Positions 1-8,948 of a stretch of 64,000 nt of DNA are shown here, piece by piece (within the stretch, counting starts at the first letter, position 1; each line of letters starts with the position of its first letter). The notes under the pieces are model-generated. The model was not told the origin of the DNA. It searched no databases and saw nothing but the letters and a program-made list of their open reading frames with translations. Source of the DNA: Desulfuromonadales bacterium (GTDB lineage: Bacteria > Desulfobacterota > Desulfuromonadia > Desulfuromonadales > JAGXHI01); the NCBI GenBank assembly GCA_024636295.1, contig JAGXHI010000020.1, forward strand, positions 1 through 64,000. Direction: 5' to 3'. The position numbers were made by a program, and so were the translations under genes.

Positions 1-221
1 GACAATTTGACGTAGGAGTAAGCGCTGAACGAGACAATCAGCGCGGCGGAAAGAAACGCCAGGGGAAACAGGCTTCCGGTCATCTCCGCCATCTGGCCGG
101 TCAACGCGAAGATCCCGGCGCCGATCATGACACCGGTCCCCAAAGCAACAGCGCCGATGAGCGAAAGACTGTCTGCCCGGTATTTCGAAGTTCTGTCGGG
201 AGTATTTTCCATGCTATTCAT
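1..221 (-). CDS. APC-family amino-acid permease, N-terminal part (cut by window edge)
   Basis: Only the first ~73 codons are inside the window; the gene continues off the left edge. The product starts MNSMENTPDR (a second in-frame ATG lies at 212) and soon enters a hydrophobic helix with GAVALGTGVMIGAGIFALTG. This glycine-rich first helix (GxGIF-like) is the substrate-binding signature of the amino acid-polyamine-organocation (APC) family. A second hydrophobic helix follows before the edge. The role would be proton-coupled uptake of amino acids at the inner membrane; the substrate cannot be told. No strong Shine-Dalgarno is visible, so the exact start is uncertain. Confidence 0.75.
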   Translation of the reverse strand, partial: MNSMENTPDRTSKYRADSLSLIGAVALGTGVMIGAGIFALTGQMAEMTGSLFPLAFLSAALIVSFSAYSYVKL

Positions 222-337
222 CCATTCCAGGTGCGGAAGTTAATGTTGCAGCATACCATCAATCAATTCCAGCGCCAGAGACACAGCGAATCAGCATCAT
301 CAGGGGGTATCTCGTCCCCTGGGCAAAATGTCCCGTT

Positions 338-1606
338 TCACGGTCGGACCCCGTCAGCATCGCCCGGAACTGCCGGATAAGTTTTAGTAACCAGCCTCCC
401 TAGAGTCATCCCTTGGATGCCGATGGAGAAGACCACGACCATATAGGTCATGATCACAATCGTGGGTCTCTCCGGCACCGTCGGAAGCGATAAGGCCAGA
501 GCCACCGAAATTCCCCCGCGTAATCCGCCCCAGGTGAGGATTTTGATCGTCCCCGCGCTGAACGACCGGAATGTCCTCATGAGCAAAACGGCGCCGCCAA
601 CGCTCGCCCAGCGGGAGAACAGGGAAATCAGGATCGCCAGCAGACCGGCCATGAACAAAGCGGCGGTAAAGGGCATGATCAGCATTTCCAGGCCGATCAG
701 CATGAAGAGCAGGGCGTTGAGAATCTCGTCCACCAGCTCCCAGAAGTCGTCGAGGTGTTCCCGGGTTGTTTCCGACATGGCGAAAGCGCGACCCTGGTTA
801 CCGATCAATAGACCGGCCACAACAATGGCGATGGGGCCGGAGGTGTGAATCCTGTCTGCCAGGGCATAGCCGCCCATGACCAGCGCCAGGGTGATAAGCA
901 CTTCCACCTGGTAGTTGTTGACCCTTTTGAGCATCTGGTAGGCCAGCACACCGATCGCCAGCCCCAGTACCGCCCCGCCCACCGCTTCCTCCAGAAAAAG
1001 CAGCGCCACCCGGCCCAGGGTGATTTCGTGGCCGCCCAGCGCCAGTTCAAGGATGATCAGGAAAACCACCACGCCGATGCCGTCGTTGAAGAGTGCTTCC
1101 CCGGCAATTTTGGTTTCAAGGTCTTTGGGGACGCCCGCGGTCTTGAGAATGCCGATGACCGCCACCGGATCGGTCGGTGAGATCAAGGCCCCGAAGAGCA
1201 GACAGTAAATGAACGAAACGGGGATCGAGAGAAAACCCAACACCAGCCAGGTCAGGCCACCGACGATAAAGGTTGAGGCAACAATACCTGCGGTGGCCAG
1301 GACTGTGATGACCCATTTGTTGTTGGCCAGGTCTTCGAGTTTAATCTGTAGCGCCCCGGCAAAGAGCAGAAACGACAACATGCCATGCAGCAGCGTTTGA
1401 TCAAAATCGATGACATTTAGAATCCGGGCGAAGTTGGACTGTCCGATGTCCACACCGATCCAGCCCAGGGCCACAATTCCCAGCGAGACCACCAGGGCGA
1501 TGAACATCACCCCGATGGTGGTCGGCATGCGCAGCACACGGTAGTTGATGAAGCTGAAGAGCGCCGTCAGCACCATCAACACGGCGGTAATTTCGAATAG
1601 CGTCAT
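338..1606 (-). CDS. CPA1-family Na+(K+)/H+ antiporter (NhaP-like)
   Basis: 422 residues, almost entirely hydrophobic, with about 12 predicted membrane helices. The stretch [17 protein letters not shown] followed by [15 protein letters not shown] is the ion-binding core of CPA1 antiporters: a TDPVA loop and the Asn-Asp pair in FNDG. The protein would exchange Na+ or K+ for H+ across the inner membrane. The ATG at 1606 has GAGAGG just upstream. It lies 163 bp after the stop of the GAPDH gene and could be the last gene of that transcript or have its own promoter. There is no long cytoplasmic C-terminal domain, unlike many NhaP proteins. The transported ion is inference. Confidence 0.85.
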   Translation of the reverse strand: MTLFEITAVLMVLTALFSFINYRVLRMPTTIGVMFIALVVSLGIVALGWIGVDIGQSNFARILNVIDFDQTLLHGMLSFLLFAGALQIKLEDLANNKWVITVLATAGIVASTFIVGGLTWLVLGFLSIPVSFIYCLLFGALISPTDPVAVIGILKTAGVPKDLETKIAGEALFNDGIGVVVFLIILELALGGHEITLGRVALLFLEEAVGGAVLGLAIGVLAYQMLKRVNNYQVEVLITLALVMGGYALADRIHTSGPIAIVVAGLLIGNQGRAFAMSETTREHLDDFWELVDEILNALLFMLIGLEMLIMPFTAALFMAGLLAILISLFSRWASVGGAVLLMRTFRSFSAGTIKILTWGGLRGGISVALALSLPTVPERPTIVIMTYMVVVFSIGIQGMTLGRLVTKTYPAVPGDADGVRP

Positions 1607-1769
1607 GGGCCTCTCAGCAGATCCTCAGTGGCAATGCAGGCGATCCGATTTCCCTCGAGGACCGCATCCGGTTCAGGTTGTACCATCGTCAGCATCGTGG
1701 CCGCAAAGAACCGACTTAACCACCGCCTCAACCGAATCGGGAATGGGTTCACGGTCATTGCGTAACGGC

Positions 1770-2813
1770 TTACTGCGCAATGAAATAGCGCTTTATGCCA
1801 AGGGTTTCGTCCGTCATTTGGATGGATTCCCGTCCGTCCCTGACGCTGCCGGCGAGGGCGCGGATCGCGTCGATGTTCTCGGGGATGGCGATGGATTGGT
1901 TGTCCACCTGATAGGTGTAATAGCATTCCGTGCCATTGACGGTGAGCACGTCTTCCCAAAGGGCGACTTCCCACATGTCACCTCGGGGCCGCCCGAGATC
2001 GTGCATCAACTCGATGGTGTTGTTGAGCGCCACGATTCCGTCGCTCATACGTATGAACGCTATGCGTGGCGCCTGCCGGAAGGCGTCCAGGACTTCTTCC
2101 CGGCTGGCGGGACGCGTCAGTTCGACCACCCAATAATGATTGTGACACTGCGTGTGAGCAGCCTTCGCCGCGATGGTAATGAGGTCCAGTTCCGGCCGCA
2201 CCGTCTGGGCATCCGGCCCTTGATGGCTGGGAATATGCGCCTCTGGAACGATCGTGTTCATAATGCCGCCGTGGTCCGACTCCCATGGGTCGGTCGCCCG
2301 CCGGATCAGCACCCCGCGCGCCTTTTTCAGCAGTTTCGCATCCTGCAAGGCGCCCAGTGTGCGCACGATGCTGGTGGTGTTGCAGGAGACCACCCGCGTC
2401 ACGTCGCGCCCCAGCGCGGTCGCGTAGTTTGCCTGCGCGACGAAAGAATGTCCCGTCACACTGTGCTTTTCTCCACCCTGGACGATCGCCTTGATGCCTG
2501 CCGATTTGTATCCTTCGAGATTCTTCGCCACGATCCCTTTGGGCGTGCAATCGACCATGACATCAACTTGCCCAATCAAATCCTTCAGCACCCCGGCGAC
2601 AGGAAGACCCGCATCCCTCATTTCGGACTCCTTCTCCGGCAGGGATGCATATAAGGGAACGTCCAACCCCACCGCGCCCTTGATTCGATAGTCGCTGATG
2701 ATGTCGCTCACCCCCACCAGTTCCATATCCGGCTGCAGGCGAACGGCATCCGCAACACGCTTGCCGATGACTCCGTATCCATTGACTCCGACTCTTACTT
2801 TGTTGGTTTTCAT
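1770..2813 (-). CDS. Type II (archaeal-type) glyceraldehyde-3-phosphate dehydrogenase
   Basis: 347 residues. The N-terminus VRVGVNGYGVIGKRVADAV is a Rossmann dinucleotide-binding motif, and the catalytic cysteine sits at ~144 in VVSCNTTSIVRTLG. These and the C-terminal part match the archaeal type II GAPDH family, which acts on glyceraldehyde-3-phosphate with NAD(P) and is uncommon in bacteria. It is not the usual bacterial GapA, which has SCTTNC. The start overlaps the stop of the upstream copper ATPase gene by 4 bp (ATGA), so the two are translationally coupled. No phosphoglycerate kinase or triose-phosphate isomerase gene is nearby. Family call firm; physiological role in this metal/stress operon unknown. 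Confidence 0.85.
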   Translation of the reverse strand: MKTNKVRVGVNGYGVIGKRVADAVRLQPDMELVGVSDIISDYRIKGAVGLDVPLYASLPEKESEMRDAGLPVAGVLKDLIGQVDVMVDCTPKGIVAKNLEGYKSAGIKAIVQGGEKHSVTGHSFVAQANYATALGRDVTRVVSCNTTSIVRTLGALQDAKLLKKARGVLIRRATDPWESDHGGIMNTIVPEAHIPSHQGPDAQTVRPELDLITIAAKAAHTQCHNHYWVVELTRPASREEVLDAFRQAPRIAFIRMSDGIVALNNTIELMHDLGRPRGDMWEVALWEDVLTVNGTECYYTYQVDNQSIAIPENIDAIRALAGSVRDGRESIQMTDETLGIKRYFIAQ

Positions 2814-5041
2814 GACTGGCCCCTTTCGTTGGCACCCTGTTTCCGGTCTTCACGTGGATTCGGCTCGGTCGAACCTTTTTGTTCAGGTTTGTCAGCGCTT
2901 GCCGATCTATTCAGCCTCAGCAGTCGCGCGTTGATGGCGACGATCACTGTGCTGGCAGACATGAACACCGCGCCTACTGCGGGTGTGAGCAGCACGCCCC
3001 AAGCGTACAGGGCTCCGGCGGCCAGCGGCAAGGCGATGACATTGTAGCCTGTGGCCCAGACAAGGTTCTGGATCATCTTCCGATAGGTGGCGCGGGAGAG
3101 TTGCACGATGGCCACGACATCCAGCGGATTGCTCCGCACCAGAATCACGTCGGCGGTTTCCACCGCTACATCGGAACCGGCGCCGATGGCGATGCCCACA
3201 TCTGCCTGCGCCAGCGCCGGGGCATCGTTCACGCCGTCGCCGGTCATCGCCACCAGGACGCCCCTGGCCTGGACTTCTTTCACCTTGGCGGCTTTGTCCT
3301 GCGGCAGGACTTCGGCGAAGTATTCATCCAGTCCGATCTGGTCCGAGACCCATTTGGCCGTCGCCTTGTTGTCGCCGGTGAGCATGAGGCAGCGGATGTC
3401 GAGTGCCTTGAGGGCGGCGATGGCTTGCTTCGCCTCGGGTCGAATGATGTCGGCGAGAGCGATCGCTCCTTTCAACTTCCCGTCAACCAGAACAAACACG
3501 ACGGTCTTGCCTTGCGCTTGCAACGGCTCGATGCGCTGGTCGGTGACATCAATGTTCTGATCGCGCAGGTAGCCGGGACTTATCACCTTGATGTCCTTGC
3601 CCTCGACCCGGCCCTCGGCGCCCTTGCCGGTGATGCTGTTGAAATCTTCGACGGGCAGCAGCTCATCTGAAGAAGCGGCAATGGCCTTGGCGATGGGGTG
3701 AGCCGAATGCGCATCCACGGAGGCCGCGTACCGTCGAAGCTTCTCTTCGGTGATGTCCTCGTCCAACACCAACGTTTCCGTCACTCCAAAGCGGCCCTCG
3801 GTCAGCGTGCCGGTCTTGTCGAAGATGATGGCCCGCAGCTTTCGGGCGCCTTCGAAGGCAACGCGATTGCGGATGAGCAGGCCGTTGCTCGCGGCGAGGG
3901 CCGTGGTGACGGCCACCACCAGCGGCACGGCCAGACCCAGGGCGTGCGGGCAGGCGATGACCATAACGGTGACGGTGCGTTCGATGGCGAACGCAAAGTC
4001 TTGACCGACGATGACCTGCCAGATGAAAAAGGTGATGACGCCGCCGCTCAAGGCGATGATGGTGAGCCACAACGCGGCGGTGTTGGCCAGATCCTGGGTT
4101 TTCGATTTGCTTTCCTGGGCCTGTTTGACCAGATCGATGACCTGCGACAGAAACGAATCCTTGCCGGTGCTTTTGACCTCGATGGTCAGCGAGCCTTCGC
4201 CGTTGATGGACCCGCCGATGACTTTTGCGCCCGTCTCCTTGGTGACCGGGGTGGATTCTCCGGTGAGCATCGCCTCATCGACCGTACTCTGACCGGTCAC
4301 GATGTCACCGTCGGCGGGAATCTTCTCACCGGGTTTGATCAGGACGTTGTCACCCACGGAGAGTTCGTTCAGCGGCACGTCCTTGACGCTGCCGTCGGGC
4401 ATGAGCTTGTGCGCGTCGGAGGGCATGAGCTCGGCCAGTGCCTCCAGAGCCTTCGAGGCGCCCATCACCGATTTCATCTCGATCCAATGCCCGAGCAGCA
4501 TGATGTCCACCAAGGTGGCCAGTTCCCAGAAAAACATCTTGCCGGTCAGGCCGAACACCACGGCGCTGCTGTAGAGATAGGCCGTGCCAATGGCGACGGC
4601 GACCAGCGTCATCATTCCGGGGCGGCGGGATTGGAGCTCCTCGAACAAGCCTTTGATGAATGGCCAGCCGCCATACCAGAAGACCGCCGAGGCCAAGCCA
4701 AACAGGACGTAGATGTCGCCGGGAAAATGGATGGTTTCTCGCAGTCCCACCAACGTTTGGAGCATCGGCGAGAGCACAAGAATCGGCAGGGTCAGGACCA
4801 GCGAGATCCAGAACCGTTTCCTGAAATCCGCCGCCATGTGCGCATGATGACTCGCATGGCCCTTATGTTCCCCAGGGCTATGGTCCGAAATTCGGGCTTC
4901 GGCCTCCAACTCATGCTGCTTCACCTGGCCGTGGGGATGCCCCTCGGTTTCATCATGGACGTTCGTCTTCTTCGCTGCGCCCTCGTTTGGCCCCGGCTTT
5001 TTTTCAGGGGAGTTTGGGTGCGGATGCTCGTGTTCAGTCAT
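2810..5041 (-). CDS. copB: P1B-type copper/silver-exporting ATPase (CopB-like)
   Basis: 743 residues. The first ~75 residues are rich in histidine (EHPHPN, HASHHAH), the usual metal-binding tail of CopB-type pumps. Membrane helices follow, then the TGES actuator loop (~260-263), the metal-translocating CPH motif (364-366), the phosphorylation site DKTGTLTEG (from 408) and GDGVNDAPAL near the C-terminus. CPH rather than CPC separates the CopB subgroup, thought to move Cu(II) or Ag, from CopA. It would pump metal out of the cytoplasm. AGGAG precedes the ATG. It sits 15 bp after the M48 protease gene and overlaps the GAPDH gene by 4 bp, so this is one operon. Confidence 0.9.
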   Translation of the reverse strand: MTEHEHPHPNSPEKKPGPNEGAAKKTNVHDETEGHPHGQVKQHELEAEARISDHSPGEHKGHASHHAHMAADFRKRFWISLVLTLPILVLSPMLQTLVGLRETIHFPGDIYVLFGLASAVFWYGGWPFIKGLFEELQSRRPGMMTLVAVAIGTAYLYSSAVVFGLTGKMFFWELATLVDIMLLGHWIEMKSVMGASKALEALAELMPSDAHKLMPDGSVKDVPLNELSVGDNVLIKPGEKIPADGDIVTGQSTVDEAMLTGESTPVTKETGAKVIGGSINGEGSLTIEVKSTGKDSFLSQVIDLVKQAQESKSKTQDLANTAALWLTIIALSGGVITFFIWQVIVGQDFAFAIERTVTVMVIACPHALGLAVPLVVAVTTALAASNGLLIRNRVAFEGARKLRAIIFDKTGTLTEGRFGVTETLVLDEDITEEKLRRYAASVDAHSAHPIAKAIAASSDELLPVEDFNSITGKGAEGRVEGKDIKVISPGYLRDQNIDVTDQRIEPLQAQGKTVVFVLVDGKLKGAIALADIIRPEAKQAIAALKALDIRCLMLTGDNKATAKWVSDQIGLDEYFAEVLPQDKAAKVKEVQARGVLVAMTGDGVNDAPALAQADVGIAIGAGSDVAVETADVILVRSNPLDVVAIVQLSRATYRKMIQNLVWATGYNVIALPLAAGALYAWGVLLTPAVGAVFMSASTVIVAINARLLRLNRSASADKPEQKGSTEPNPREDRKQGANERGQS

Positions 5042-5056
5042 AGGGGGCTCCTGTCG

Positions 5057-7012
5057 TTAACTTTCGGCAATCTCCACAAACGGCGGGATCGGACAATCAA
5101 GCGTCTCGGCGATGGCGCGAAGCAATTCGGCTTCTTGTTCCTTGATCACCCCGTCCGCTCCGACGACCTGCACGCAGGCTTCGAGCATCTTCTTTTTGAT
5201 TTGCGGCGCGGCCAAGGCGAGGCGATCGAGGGCTGTGTCAAGTTGCTTGAGCCTGCATTCTTCGCGCGGCAGGAGCTGCGGCCCGTCAGACTTCGCCTGA
5301 AGATGGGGCACGCCCGTCCGGAATGCCTTGTCGACCTCGCCGGAATTGGCACTGCCGGCGGTCGCCAGTGCCGAGAGCACGACGGAGCAATCCCGCACAA
5401 GCGGTTTGAGCGTGTGGTATTGAATGGAGGTCGGGCGGCTGTCGCCCGACTGCGACGCGAGGTGACGGCGGACAATTTTCTGCAGGACGAATTCAAAGAG
5501 TTTGATCTGCCCATCGCTCTCGATGAGCCATTGCAACGCCTGGCTGAATTGCTCGAACTCGTCGGACCGCAGCTGACGCAGCGCGGGCAATGAGAGATTT
5601 ACGAGCGGCAACCGCGCGCGCGAGGCAACGGCCGCGGCTGCGGGCCAGAGTGCGGCGCCTGTTTCGCCAACCCCCGGCGCGGCGCGGGTGGCCAGTTCCG
5701 AGAGTTGCCGCGTGCGCAAAGCGTCCTCCCGGCTGAGGAGCAGCGCGTAAATGAGCGCTGTGGCGTCGAGCGGATCGTGCGCCGCGGACTGGAGTTTCTC
5801 CGGGAATGACTTTCGCAACTCCTCGGCGTAACGTAAATGCAGCGGCGTTGGCTTGCCAAGGTAAGGGAGTACCGCGCCCATTTGAACGACGTCGGCCGCG
5901 ATGCCGGTGCCGCCGACCCCTGCGCCAGACATGCCCGGGATGGGCGGAAACGGAAATCGCGACGACGGCGGTTTTACCACCTCGTGCGGTTTTTCTGCTC
6001 CAACTGCCGGAACAGCGGCCTTGAAATTCCCGTCCCAGCCTGGATCGATGGCGCGGATGCGCTCGGCAAGCGGCGGATGGGTGGCCAGCGCCCCGAGAAA
6101 TGGTTTGCCCAGACCGTTTTCGAAGAACATGTGACTGGCTTCCCCGGCGTGCGCGGATTCAACCCGTGATCCGGCGGCGCCGATTTTTTGCAGAGCTCCG
6201 GAGAGCCCCGCCGGATTGCGGGTGAACTGAACCGCGGAAGCATCGCCCAGAAACTCCCGTTGTCGGCTGAGCGCGGCCTGGATGAGTCGGCCAAAAAGTA
6301 CCCCGATGGCGCCGATGACGATCAGAGCAAGACCCAGGAGCATCAGCGGATTCCTGCCCCTGCTGCCGTGGCCTCGGGAGTAGATCAACACCCGGCCGAT
6401 CACCGAGAGACAGACGATGCCGAAGATGACGCCCATGATGCGCAGATTCAGGCGCATGTCGCCGTTGAGGATGTGGCTGAACTCGTGACCGATGACGCCC
6501 TGCAATTCATCGCGATTGAGCAAGGTCAGGCACCCTCGCGTAACACCGATGGCGGCGTCGTCAGGCGCGTGGCCGGCCGCAAAGGCATTGATACCCTTTT
6601 CGTTGTCGAGCACATAAATTTTGGGGACGGGCACGCCGGAGGCGATGGCCATTTCCTCGATCACATTGCGCAGTTTGCGCTCGCCGGGATGGGTCGTGTC
6701 GGAATTGAGGAGCCGACCGCCGAGCGCTTCGGCGACGGCACTGCCACCCTTGGCCAGGGCGGCGGTTTTGTAGAGGCTTCCGATCGCGACGACGCCGAGC
6801 GTGCCGAGCACGACGTAGAAGAAAAGTGTGGGATCCCACAGGACGAGTTCGGGCGTTGGGGCGCCGGGCTGCTGCGGGGATAGGGCGCCATAGAAAATCA
6901 GCAGGCTGGCGAGGTAAACGGACGTAATGATGCACGCGACCGCAACCACGAAGTAAACCACCAGCACCTTGGTGTTTTTCCGGGCTTTGTCCTGATGTTC
7001 AAAAAAATCCAT
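5057..7012 (-). CDS. M48-family (HtpX-like) membrane metalloprotease with C-terminal TerB-like domain
   Basis: 651 residues from the ATG at 7012, which has AAAGGGG 8 bp upstream; a longer reading to 7117 would run into the lemA gene. Two membrane helices near the N-terminus precede the zinc motif HEFSH (~176-180), and further helices and LSRQREFLGDASAVQ supply the third-ligand region. Residues ~230-560 include a Pro/Gly-rich linker and an Ala-rich helical part. The end (KKMLEACVQVVGADGVIKEQ) resembles TerB/tellurite-resistance helical domains. M48 proteases remove damaged membrane proteins under envelope stress. It follows lemA by 10 bp, a common pairing. The TerB assignment is by eye. Confidence 0.85.
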   Translation of the reverse strand: MDFFEHQDKARKNTKVLVVYFVVAVACIITSVYLASLLIFYGALSPQQPGAPTPELVLWDPTLFFYVVLGTLGVVAIGSLYKTAALAKGGSAVAEALGGRLLNSDTTHPGERKLRNVIEEMAIASGVPVPKIYVLDNEKGINAFAAGHAPDDAAIGVTRGCLTLLNRDELQGVIGHEFSHILNGDMRLNLRIMGVIFGIVCLSVIGRVLIYSRGHGSRGRNPLMLLGLALIVIGAIGVLFGRLIQAALSRQREFLGDASAVQFTRNPAGLSGALQKIGAAGSRVESAHAGEASHMFFENGLGKPFLGALATHPPLAERIRAIDPGWDGNFKAAVPAVGAEKPHEVVKPPSSRFPFPPIPGMSGAGVGGTGIAADVVQMGAVLPYLGKPTPLHLRYAEELRKSFPEKLQSAAHDPLDATALIYALLLSREDALRTRQLSELATRAAPGVGETGAALWPAAAAVASRARLPLVNLSLPALRQLRSDEFEQFSQALQWLIESDGQIKLFEFVLQKIVRRHLASQSGDSRPTSIQYHTLKPLVRDCSVVLSALATAGSANSGEVDKAFRTGVPHLQAKSDGPQLLPREECRLKQLDTALDRLALAAPQIKKKMLEACVQVVGADGVIKEQEAELLRAIAETLDCPIPPFVEIAES

Positions 7013-7022
7013 GAGCGCCCCT

Positions 7023-7625
7023 TTAAGTAAATGAAACTTTCGTCGCCTCACGTTCCTCAGCTTTTTCGATGACAAAGAGCTCAGCCGCGGTGAAGTGGAA
7101 GGTGGAGGCGATAACACTGCTGGGGAAAACTTCCCGCTGCGTGTTGTAGGCCATTACCGAGTCGTTGTACGCCTGCCGGGAGAAGGCGACTTTGTTTTCC
7201 GTCGAGGTCAGTTCTTCCATCAGACTCAGCATGGTGGTGTTCGCTTTGAGGTCGGGATACGCCTCGGAGAGCGCGAAGAGGCGGCCAAGCGTGCCGGTGA
7301 GAGCGCCCTCGGCGCTGGCGAGCTGCTTCATGGCGGCGGGATCGCCGGGATTGGCAGCGGCGCCCGCGTTGGCGGACGCCGCCGCATTGCGCGCGGCGAT
7401 GACGGCTTCGAGCGTGCCGCGTTCGTGTTTGAGGTAACCCTTCGCGGTCTCGACCAGGTTCGGAATCAGGTCGTAGCGCCGCTTGAGCTGCACGTCAATT
7501 TGCGCGTAGGCGTTCTTGAAGCGGTTGCGCAGTGCGACAAGTTTGTTGTAGAGGCCGACAATGAAGAACGCGGCGAACAATACCAGCGCCACCAGCACGA
7601 TGAGGACGATCAGTGATGTGTTCAT
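7023..7625 (-). CDS. lemA: LemA family membrane protein
   Basis: 200 residues from the ATG at 7625, preceded by AGAAGAG. An N-terminal membrane helix is followed by the family signature NRFKNAYAQIDVQLKRRYDL and IPNLVETAKGYLKHE, then coiled helices rich in Ala (AARNAAASANAGAAANPG). LemA proteins are bacterial inner-membrane proteins of unclear biochemistry that very often sit beside M48/HtpX proteases, as here (10 bp gap). It is probably the first gene of the lemA-M48-copB-gap transcript, since 498 bp without a gene lie upstream. Confidence 0.9.
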   Translation of the reverse strand: MNTSLIVLIVLVALVLFAAFFIVGLYNKLVALRNRFKNAYAQIDVQLKRRYDLIPNLVETAKGYLKHERGTLEAVIAARNAAASANAGAAANPGDPAAMKQLASAEGALTGTLGRLFALSEAYPDLKANTTMLSLMEELTSTENKVAFSRQAYNDSVMAYNTQREVFPSSVIASTFHFTAAELFVIEKAEEREATKVSFT

Positions 7626-8123
7626 AAATATCTCTTCTTTTGTTGTTGTGAACGACGCGCTCACAAATTAATTGCTCTTATCTTGCCCCGGCTGGGCGTT
7701 GCCTGATAAATGAGGGCTTGTGGATGCCAAAGATTCGGCTGCAACCATTTTTCAGTCACAAATGTTAAGTGCAACGAACGTACTGGATAGGAATTGTGGC
7801 GGCTGCAGATGCAAGAGGCTGGCATACAGCTGAAAGCCGGAAAGTGCAAAAAACGGCAAAAAGAAAAGCCATCAGCGCAATCTGTCATATTCAACAGTAA
7901 ATCCCGCGTGTCGGCGATCCATTTAAAAGTGTAGCGATCATGTATTTCTGGTTTTTCTCCTTACTATTTTACTACCAAAACAGTAACAGCTTTTCCCGGT
8001 TAGTCGCTATTACAGGCCGACAATTTTTTTGGAAGCTGTCGGAAAATCGGGCCGAAGCCAAAAAGTATCCTGACTGCGAGCACACTACCTCTTTCGGGTT
8101 TATTACAAAACCTGTTGAAAGAT
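7626..8123. other. Gene-free stretch upstream of lemA
   Basis: 498 bp, more AT-rich than the neighbours, between the end of the CMD selenoprotein gene and the start of lemA (both on the minus strand). It presumably holds the lemA promoter. I found no convincing ORF, terminator hairpin, RNA gene or repeat; the one open frame over 60 codons here (plus strand, from 7940) has no family signature and runs into the CMD gene antisense. Confidence 0.5.
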
Positions 8124-8660
8124 TCATTGTCGGCTCAGGACAAGCGGCTCGATGGCGAAGGCCTGGTTAAACCGGGCGCTGAAGTTCTCTAAAGCAACGG
8201 CGGCCGTCAACTCCACCATCTGCTCCGGAGAGAGATGCGCTTCCAGCGCGCGGAAGAGCTCCTCGGGAACTCGGGCCGGAGTCCCCGTGATAGCCTCGGC
8301 ATATTCCAGCGCCAATTTTTCGAGGTCACTGAAGAGGGTGCTTTCCCGGAATCCAGGCAGCTCCGCCAGTATTTCTGGTGCAATCCCCGCCTCACGGGCG
8401 AGTCGGTCGGTCAGGTCCACTCAGTAGCGGCACTCCACAAGCCGGGCGGTCCAGTACATGGCCAGACGCTTGAGATGCTCCGGCAGCACTCCGGGACTCT
8501 CGACCGCCCGGACGATGCCGAGAAAGCCCTTCAGGATGGACGGTCGATGGGCATAGATGCGCAGCGGCGCCGGCACCTTGCCCTGTTTTAGCCCGAGAAA
8601 CAAGAAGACCAATCGCACGAACCATCCGCCTTTGCCGTTCGGTATTCCTTCCAGGCGCAT
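8124..8660 (-). CDS. Carboxymuconolactone decarboxylase/AhpD-like protein with probable selenocysteine (in-frame TGA)
   Basis: The minus strand encodes 79 residues ending VECRY, then one TGA (8423-8421), then 98 residues VDLTDRLAREAG... in the same frame. Read through, the product is 178 residues with the motif C77-R-Y-U80-V-D-L. This is the CxxC-(I/V)-D position of the peroxidase-like CMD/AhpD family, where the second Cys is replaced by TGA. A strong GAGGAGG lies upstream of the ATG at 8660, whereas the downstream half has no ribosome site. A SECIS-like hairpin lies 18 nt after the TGA. Family members with a CxxC pair are thiol peroxidases or disulfide reductases. Alternative: a pseudogene or a TGC-to-TGA error. 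Confidence 0.78.
8386..8423 (-). promoter_or_regulatory. Putative bacterial SECIS element behind the TGA codon
   Basis: After the TGA (8423-8421) come 18 nt, then CTCGCC-CGTGA-GGCGGG, a 6-bp stem (one U-G pair) with a 5-nt loop, at 8402-8386. The loop starts about 25 nt past the TGA and has G as its second base. This fits the known bacterial SECIS rule: a small hairpin inside the coding region, with a loop 16-37 nt downstream and a G in the first two loop bases. Function as a SelB binding site is inference. Confidence 0.6.
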
Positions 8661-8738
8661 TCTGTTCCTCCTCGATTTTTTCGCTGGTTCAGTCCCTCTC
8701 TTCCACTCTTCGATACTATAGCAGAGAGCTCGTACTTC

Positions 8739-8778
8739 GAAAAAACCAAGGGCCGCGGTTCCCCGCAGCCCCTTCTTT
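8739..8778 (-). terminator. Rho-independent terminator (end of the cus operon)
   Basis: On the minus strand a GC-rich hairpin AAGGGGCTGCGG / CCGCGGCCCTT with a GGAA loop is followed by a run of six T. It lies just past the remnant at 8785-8856 and before the CMD gene, so it ends transcription from the copper efflux operon. Confidence 0.8.
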
Positions 8779-8784
8779 AATCGT

Positions 8785-8856
8785 TTATATCACCGTGTGC
8801 TCAAAATGATACTGGCGTTTTTCGCCGTCCCTGAGCTTGGTGCCGACCTCGAATTT
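8785..8856 (-). pseudogene. C-terminal remnant of a second YtkA-like periplasmic protein
   Basis: The minus strand reads KFEVGTKLRDGEKRQYHFEH-TVI-stop, which lines up closely with the C-terminus KFEVGTKLPDGQKRQFEFEQ-TLK of the intact gene at 8949-9446. A stop codon sits directly before the first matching codon, so only ~23 codons remain. This looks like the tail left after deletion between tandem copies, now lying between the intact gene and its terminator. Confidence 0.75.
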
Positions 8857-8948
8857 TTAAAGTGCTTTATGGCAAGATTTTGATTCCATGGTCTCCCGAA
8901 GCCGGGACGGGTCCGTGTCTGCTCCCGCCCCGGCTCCGGAGGCGCCGG

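Noticed and set aside
3698..5593. 631-codon open frame on the plus strand across copB and the M48 gene
   Set aside because: Long but antisense to two genes with intact catalytic motifs; composition (many Gly, His, Arg, Asp) is typical of a reverse-complement shadow.
7940..8170. 76-codon open frame in the gap upstream of lemA
   Set aside because: No ribosome site of note, no family signature, and its end overlaps the CMD gene antisense.
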